Under the pieces are notes generated by a model. The model was not told where the DNA came from, ran no database searches, and was given only the letters and a program-made list of their open reading frames with translations. Both the position numbers and the translations under genes were made by a program. Source: Colias croceus (taxonomy: Eukaryota; Arthropoda; Insecta; Lepidoptera; Pieridae). Taken from it: 64,000 nt of DNA. This document shows positions 57,083 through 64,000 of this stretch, in pieces. The DNA is taken from contig NC_059549.1 of the NCBI RefSeq assembly GCF_905220415.1, positions 8,990,001 through 9,054,000 on the forward strand, in the 5' to 3' direction. How positions within the stretch are numbered: the stretch's first letter is position 1; each line of letters starts with the position of its first letter.

Positions 57083-57263
57083 TCAATATAATATAAACAA
57101 TTCTCGTGTGTTGGTTACCATACTCCTCCAACACGGCTGGACCGATTTTTATGAAATTTTCTGTCTGTTTGGTAGTTCTGACGCTCGGCCAATACATATC
57201 TATTTTTCATACCCCATTTAAGTGATAAGGGTAAGGCAGAGCGACGTGTGCCGGGACAGCTAG
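57083..57263 (+). mobile_element. Helitron-like element, ACGGCTGGACCGAT subtype
   Basis: The body ACTCCTCCAACACGGCTGG, ATTTTTATGAAATTTTCTG and CATACCCCATTTAAGTGAT leads to GCCGGGACAGCTAG before T. The 5' boundary (TCAATATAATATAAAC) is approximate because no A precedes the TC. Confidence 0.65.
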
Positions 57264-58603
57264 TTATAGGTAAATAATAAAAAAAATTATATTATCAAAC
57301 ATTAATTTTATTGACCATAAACAAAAACACACACATACATTCCACGTAATACATCGTACTTTTCATCCAGTTTCACTAACATAATTTCTCAAACAGCTAA
57401 TTAACAAACTTTTGCTCAAGTATGATCGCACCTTTAAAGTGTTCTAGTATGGTATTATATTATATATGTGGTACTACTTACACTTCTCAAAGAAAAGATT
57501 TGAACCTAAACTTTAAAAGTAATGATCTAAAATAAATTTGTTTTCTTGGTATTTTAGGAGTTCTTAGTATCTTAGGAGCTTAATTCAACTTTTAAATCAG
57601 TTTTTAATTGTTCTTATTTAAATTCGTTCATCGTACTTCAAACCTATCAAACTATTGATCAATACAGAATATCATAACAATTCAAAATGGTCAAATCGAG
57701 TATTAATTCTAAACGTCCAAGAGAATACCATTTCATTGCCCACGACTCCGCGGTTGCAGCTGTCGGGAACGTAAATATATCAACGGGTCATTTACAGTGT
57801 GTTTTATTAGGTAATGATTAATTAGTTTCATTTATACCACTCGTAGTGGAATTCAGTTGATGTGAGGTAGTTTTGGATGTATGTTAAAGCAGTAGTGATG
57901 ATTAGAATTCGATTTCAAATAAAAGATTAGTCCATCAGCAATGAGGTGAATAATGATGATGAATAGATGCTAGGGTTGTAAAAAGTAAGGCTTTCGTGGG
58001 TAGACGAGTGCACAAAAGTTACATATATATATTTTTCAATGATTACGGCGCATTTTCCACAAAACTCCTGCCTAGTGAAGAACACCATGAGCTTTTGTCT
58101 TTGTCGCATGTCGAAGATCAGAAACCGCTCATGGCAAAAGTGCTGGTTGTCATTGTATATCTTTGCCCTTAAATAATTATATCAAAATTCTAAACGAAGA
58201 CAACAAAAACCACTCACTTCTTGATACACCACTATTTATAAAATTACTTTCATCTAGTATTCCACCTACACAAACCTACACGCTTATTTAGGGCTCATTG
58301 TTGTCCATTTTTAGTTACACTGTCGACCATAGTAATAGCGCTTGAATAAATTATAATAATGAAAGCCTATCCTTGGAGAGTCGTACGAAATATTTGCCCG
58401 CTCATAATTCAACGTTAATAAGCTGTTACCCGGGACGTGTAATTTGAGCTCATCTTTGCTACCTATTTTTACCAAGAGATACAATTATAATATGATCTTG
58501 GGGTTCTTCAAGGTAGAGAAATCATTGTAATTTGTAAGCCAATCTTTACGTTCAGATAAAATAAAAGTGACTAAATTCCAATTTAGGTGCATGAAAGGAA
58601 CAA
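57264..58603. other. Non-coding stretch
   Basis: About 1.3 kb; the 60-codon minus frame at 57927-58109 is unsupported. Confidence 0.5.
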
Positions 58604-58839
58604 TCCATACTAATATTATAAATGCGAAAGTAACTCTGTCTGTCTGTCTGTTACTCAATCACGCCTAAACTACTGAACCAATTTTCATGAAATTTGGTAT
58701 GGAGATATTTTGATACCCGAGAAAGGACATGGGCTATTTTGATCCCGGTAAAATGACGCAATCCCGGAAATCCCATGAGAACGGGAACTATGCGGGTTTT
58801 ACTTTGACTGCGCGGGCGAAGCCGCGAGCGGAAACCTAG
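58604..58839 (+). mobile_element. Helitron-like element, long subtype (best preserved)
   Basis: Starts TCCATACTAATATTATAAAT after A and ends GCGAGCGGAAACCTAG before T. Carries (TCTG)n at 58636-58650, then TACTGAACCAATTTTCATG and TGCGCGGGCGAAGCCGCG, which can form the 3' hairpin. Confidence 0.75.
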
Positions 58840-61491
58840 TGTATATAATATATACTAGCTTCCAAATGATTATATTGTGTAAGAATTTACATTAAGAAAT
58901 AATTAGATAGTATTTATAAACACACATAGTATACTGTACTTTTAGTATGGATAAGCTAACGTTTATGACGTCAGTTATAAAAGAAAAACCTTACTTACTC
59001 CCTGTATAACAAAAAACCAGTAAGCTAGAAATGTAAATGAGATGAATGTGGTTTCACAAAAACAAAGGAAATTTACATTATAAGAAAATATAGCACATAT
59101 TAGGCGTAATGTGCAATATTTTTTTAGGATCGTTTTTGTCTTTATTGATCCCACACAAGCAAATATTCTCTTTATAATTTGGTATAACATTGTCAGGAAA
59201 GATAAACATTTAACCCGACATTTTGACAGTTTAAAGGTGTCGTGACTTATCGAGATTGCAAATTATGATGATTCAAATGTCTTGAATTTATTCAGAAAAG
59301 TTGATCTGCCGTGAGAAAATTTGACTAATTGCCTACCCACTGTTGGATTTAAGCCTTATTTTGTATTAAGTTCCGTATTAAAATTAAAATATTGAATTAT
59401 TCTTGCTTCTTTGCCTTTTCTAAGTTATGAGAACTTAATGAAAATTAATATTGAAATACACACTTTTAATAGTTTAACGAAAGATGTGCAGTAATTTATT
59501 ATTCGACATTAAATAATGAAGATTATAAAGGTAAATGTGTGCTTTAGAACAACATTAAGGAGACAATCAAAGATATGAAAATAAGTGGGGTCCAGAATAC
59601 TGAATTCAATCTTGACATATACCTATACATATTTTTATAGTAAAAATGTAAGCTAGGTTTAGAGCTGAAACGACATCCATACAATAGAGGCTAAATAATA
59701 ATAATTTTTGCAATAACTCAAAAACAACATTCCCCGATTATCTTTTCAATACAAAACGAAAACAATTGATTTTGTATCTTCACGGATAATATCACGATTT
59801 TCCTAAACATTTCACAGCCTACAATCTACAACCACTCAACCTAGTTTTACAACTTTAACTCCTATTTCTTCGTGTTAAGAACTATAATGCTCTAACAAAA
59901 GTTGTATATAGCTAACAAAATAGTGATTTAGGGAGGGCCCTTTGTTGAAACTGCGTTCCTCTAAAGGGGTAAAGGTACTTGCCTTTATGGAAGGTAAAAG
60001 TGACCGCAATTAGTAACTCGAATTTAAAGACGAAGGTACTATAGAAGTTTATGTTACAAATGGGCTTTCACCCTTATGCTTAATTAGTAGGAAGTAATGT
60101 GATAGTTTGATGAGCAAATTTCAGTATGGCTTCATTATCAGTGTAAATATCCTGTTTAATTATCTGTGGTAAAATTATGGTTTTAATGTTGTCATAAAAT
60201 CTAAACAACGCTGGAGTAAGACAGTGTTGCTATTTACTTTTCAGTTATTGTAAATTCATAGGTAACTCTTTGTTCTGAAATCTCACCAAGCATCATCTAA
60301 TTAAAAAACGTTTCATCCCATTAATTAACGACACCTTAAAATGCCTTCAAAATCTCTTTGAATCTTTCCACATTTAAAGGAAGTAAAGATGGAGTAAGTA
60401 TGAAAAAACTCGAGCCAAAAATTTTAATTGCTCTTTTGTTAAAGCCGTTTTAATTGGTCGAGCTATAAATCGTTTCATCAATTATTAAAACTACGTACTC
60501 TGTAAGAAATAAAGGTCTTCCTTGTTAATTAACTTCTTTTTGTTGTGTTTATTTAAATACAAAATGCCAGAACTTATATTCTTTTGTTCGTTCTTCGTTA
60601 TTTGAATTAGATAATTGATACAGTTGCAAACCGTAGTAAAAATAACCTTGTCAATGAGCTTGTGAATTAAAATTCATAAATCTGATATTAAAATCGCTAT
60701 TGTAAAAAAATATGTGTGTGATAACACAATTTTATATCCAACAACCCATGTTATTTTAACCGAATATGTTATAATAGAATCATCTCAACAACTCATGAAA
60801 TTGAGAACAAATCCAAACATCAAGCCAATCCTTACAATAAAAATAAAAAATGTGAGCCATCACAGGACGCCTGGCAGATGTAAAACTCCGTACACACTAG
60901 CATATAGACTATATGTATATATACATTTTATATACCACCATTATACGCCTGGCTACGTTGCCAGTGGCAGAAATTGGTTTTACGTGTGTCTATAAATGTC
61001 ACATCAAAACCTAGCAATACTGCAATTTAAAGAATAATCACACACTACGTCGACATGAGATTCGTTCTCAATTACAGCCCTATGGAGGACACAAACGCAA
61101 ACAACGGTCAAAACCAAAACTCCTCCTATAAGCGGTCATATTATGTACTAGCAATTTATCTTTGCAAAGTATGGATGTGTAACTTCTGGATGTGAAAAGC
61201 GATGAATTATTTTTGATATATTCTGGACTTACATAACTCAACAATTATTTTTTATTTTTATATTTTTGGCGAACTAGGCGAACTTTTAATTTGTCTGGAA
61301 TACGGGAGGCACTATCTTTCAAATAAAAATAAGAATAAATCAAAGCACACACAAACGAAAAAAAAAATTGTTATTTGAAAAATATGAACATCGACATAAT
61401 ATAGTAACGAGTCATAATATTATTTTGCTAAGGCTATCAAGTAAAAAATATAAAGCATTTTAAGATAGCGTCAGAAGAATTAATAGTATGA
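58840..61491. other. Non-coding stretch
   Basis: About 2.65 kb with no recognised repeat. The GC content rises slightly at 59930-60060 without coding features. The 93-codon plus frame at 60714-60995 has no family resemblance. Confidence 0.5.
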
Positions 61492-61736
61492 GTAAAAGGG
61501 GTGACAGACGTACGAGTAAGTACGCGAACTTGTGGCTCGACGACCTTTTTCGCTCGTGTGTCACCCCAAGTACGCGTACTTAAAAACCGTCGAGTAAGTT
61601 CGTTGACGATCCAACATGTTTGAAATTTTACTCGAAGCCCGCCTTGGCTCGCACGTCTGTCACCGCCGCGAGCCGAGTAAGTACGCGAACTTTAAAACCG
61701 CGACTTTAAAGTTCGTACGTCTATCAGCCCTTTTAC
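61492..61736. mobile_element. Palindromic MITE with CG-rich interior
   Basis: The ends GTAAAAGGGGTGACAGACG and CGTCTATCAGCCCTTTTAC are inverted repeats. Internally, GAGTAAGTACGCGAACTT occurs near both ends (61513 and 61675), with further CGAGTAAGT-type blocks. Length 245 bp, no coding frame. The target duplication was not resolved. Confidence 0.75.
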
Positions 61737-62117
61737 AATCAATATTGTAGTTCAGAATATTTAACAATACTTATTACTTTATAAGCTTCAAAAACATAAC
61801 TTTATCATTAACTTCACATTGATTATTTATCATAATATTTCCTTTTACTAGTTAGAGAGATAATCTGATCAAAGTAGTTTCAAGCTGTACACAGGCAACC
61901 GGAGAATATTCGTAGAGGAAATCTTTGATAAACCTTTGCTACCAGACGGACGTCACAACGCTGAAGCCAACGATTTCTGATAAACAATTGATTAAGTATT
62001 CAAGTTAGTAGTGAATCGAATACATCAAAGGGGAAACAAGTGCTGTCCTTTTGCTTCCTTGTAAGATATGAATGGATTTAATGTACTAGTTGTTTGAGCG
62101 CTTAATAAAACAGCTCA
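61737..62117. other. Non-coding spacer
   Basis: Nothing recognised. Confidence 0.5.
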
Positions 62118-62235
62118 TTAGGCTGGTTGCAGAGCTTGACCGACCATCAGTGCGTACGTCAGTGGCGCTTGTCATATGTATGGAAATTCATAAAACCGTT
62201 CATAGCTAGACAATCAAGCTCTGCAACCAGCCTTA
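62118..62235 (+). mobile_element. PIF/Harbinger-like MITE, copy 2
   Basis: The 112-bp element 62121-62232 lies between TTA repeats (62118-62120, 62233-62235). Termini are GGCTGGTTGCAGAGC and GCTCTGCAACCAGCC. Almost its whole length matches the reverse complement of 34697-34805, including CATCAGTGCGTACGTCAGT and CGTTCATAGCTAGAC. Confidence 0.85.
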
Positions 62236-63520
62236 GGCGGATCCTCATAAAGCGAGGAGTCTCGCGAAGGAAGCAATCAATTGCTGCTCGCAGCAGCTTA
62301 ATTTGTAATTGCTTCTCGAATATAAGTATAGTAGTTTACTACAACATATCTATGATGTAAATTGATTGTAGGAGAAACAGTAAACGAATCTTTAATTATA
62401 ATATTAAAGGAATATCTAGGAACACACACATCTTTGTTGGCAAAGTTTCCATCTCGGCCTCGGTCACGTTATGCAATGGGTGACTTGTCATTGCATGTCA
62501 CATTCCGTGGTCATTTGTCATTACTGTGTGCTAGATATTTCGTATTTTTGCGATGTTATTTGCAATGATGAATTTGTATGATTTGTTACATGAAACGATA
62601 AGGCCTATTCAAGCAAACTTATAGGTTTCATGACCTTTCGGGACCTTTATTCGTTGTTATTTTGACTGTATGTCCTATACTACGGGACACATTTGTCGTA
62701 TTTTGACTGTTGAGCTATCTCAACTGTCTGAAGTTGATAGCCAAGTAGGAATTATTCTAAATGATTGTGGGACACATACAGACTTTTTATTCGCTATATT
62801 TTTTATCGCTATTGTCTGTCTAGATAGTCGAAGAAATGGTGTAGAAATCTGAAATAGTCTGAAATAAAATAATATACGCACAACATGATGTAATTTGAAA
62901 TTCATATAACATTACCAATTAGTTCTAATATTGATTAAATTACGAGGCTAGACATTCTCAGAATCCATCTTTGAAATGGTTTAGGAGAAAGGAAAAAAAT
63001 ATCCAAAGAATTAGGAATGCAAATCGTTCGTTAGTTCTTTAAATCATTACTCCTATATCTCAAACTTAATTATTTTAAGTAGATATTATATTCATCATGA
63101 ATTTTCCGAAAACAAGAAAAAAACTTACTTACCTAGTAACTATTTAATAATCTGTTTCTGCCTTTACTATAATCTGAACGCATTAGGTACCTCAAACTAA
63201 TGTTGGATCTACACGGAATAAAGCCTACCTGAGAAGCCTTGTTAATAGTGTTTGAATGTTAAATGATCGCTGCACCAATTTGCTAATACCACCTGATGCC
63301 CGTAGGCCTGTGCTGACCCGCAGCGCTCCAAATCCTCTCATTAGAACTGTGTGGACGGAGCATTAGGTTCTCTTAGGCTAAATTATTTTAGATGTTTGAA
63401 ACACGCATTTGTCATTCGATGTGGTTAATAGTCTACGTTTTAATGAGAGATAATAATTTTATATTCAACAAATTATAATAAGAAATATTGGTCAAAAAGT
63501 AACTATTTAAGATGTCCGTG
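62236..63520. other. Non-coding stretch
   Basis: About 1.3 kb. The short frames at 62362-62568, 62670-62852 and 62720-62905 show no recognisable domain. Confidence 0.5.
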
Positions 63521-63840
63521 AACTTAGCAGAGCATTTTTAGCAGATCAAAAAAATAATGTGAGTTCTTATCGCGTGCAGTTGAGTTCTAGAGTTCCTGAT
63601 ACTTTTTAGAAATAGTTCTGGCGTTTTTACCTGAAAAAACGACATTTGAAAAAATGATCTGCCAACTTCCCGTAGCAGAGCATTTTTAGCAGATCAAAAA
63701 AATAATGTGAGTTCTTATCGCGTGCAGTTGAGTTCTAGAGTTCCTGATACTTTTAAGAAATAATTCTGGCGTTTTTACCTGAAAAAACGACATTTGAAAA
63801 AATAACTTAGCAGAGCATTTTTAGCGGATCAAAAAAATGT
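63521..63840 (+). repeat. Short tandem array, about 2.2 units of 135-148 bp
   Basis: Units begin TAGCAGAGCATTTTTAGC at 63525, 63673 and 63808. Units 1 and 2 are almost identical over GTGAGTTCTTATCGCGTGC and AACGACATTTGAAAAAAT. Unit 1 has about 13 extra bases at its end (GATCTGCCAACTTCCCG). Unit 3 stops after about 30 bp. Confidence 0.85.
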
Positions 63841-63945
63841 GTTGTTTGATCCAAAAGCTCCAAGTTATCTTCGAGAGAAATTCAAATACTTGAGCTCGAG
63901 TAATCTACGCTCCTCTACTAACCTTTTACTACTGATTCCGGCTCA
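63841..63945. other. Short spacer
   Basis: Nothing recognised. Confidence 0.5.
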
Positions 63946-64000
63946 CGGAAACTAGATGGCTGATAAACATACATATATAATTTTAAATAAATACTTATAT
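63946..64000. mobile_element. SINE family A fragment running off the window
   Basis: GGAAACTAGATGGCTGATAA and the AATAAATACTTATAT that follows match the middle of the SINE at 13061, where the plus-strand order is the same, so it would be a minus-strand copy. The left part of the body is absent. Confidence 0.65.

Noticed and set aside
63521..63840. CRISPR-like direct repeats
   Set aside because: Units are long and contiguous without spacers, and the DNA is eukaryotic in character.

Overview
The window reads as non-coding DNA from a moth or butterfly (Lepidoptera). It is strongly AT-rich, has very few conserved open frames, and is crowded with repeats I associate with that order: short elements of the form A|TC...CTAG|T (Lep1/Helitron-like), tRNA-headed SINEs, CR1/Jockey- and RTE-type LINE ends, and many small inverted-repeat elements. 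The order is inferred from repeat types recalled from memory; no search was run. I see no convincing intact single-copy host gene, so the window is probably intergenic or intronic.

Layout. 1-6.6 kb: AT-rich DNA with an inverted-repeat element (526-689), three CTAG-ended elements and a 5'-truncated LINE on the minus strand (4.8-5.8 kb). 6.7-9.6 kb: a gene-like locus with promoter-like sequence, a probable 5' UTR intron and a coding region broken into four pieces (7446-8947). It is flanked on both sides by at least eight copies of a 15-bp motif (consensus GTCYCYTGRGTNACT). This is the best candidate for something undescribed. 9.6-35.4 kb: a graveyard of SINEs, LINE tails, MITEs, a 573-bp foldback (27589-28161) and two decayed THAP-type zinc-finger starts (14246, 34274).

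35465-42303: one complete, very young Ty3/gypsy element of the errantivirus type. It has two 220-bp LTRs that look identical, a 4-bp AACA target duplication, a tRNA-Ser-type primer site, gag, a -1 frameshift heptamer, and pol with protease, RT, RNase H and integrase motifs all visible. A purine tract precedes the right LTR. The env region downstream of pol is broken in several frames. Gag supplies the particle and Pol, made as a Gag-Pol fusion, copies and inserts the RNA. Without env the element should act as an intracellular retrotransposon. A possible 92-nt leader intron would join an upstream ATG in frame to gag.

42.3-64 kb: more of the same repeat landscape. It includes a LINE 3' end (44.67-45.45 kb), a GC-rich patch (54.9-55.5 kb), MITEs at 51.3, 53.2, 61.5 and 62.1 kb, a short tandem array (63.5-63.8 kb) and a SINE running off the end. 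All boundaries and identities were read by eye.
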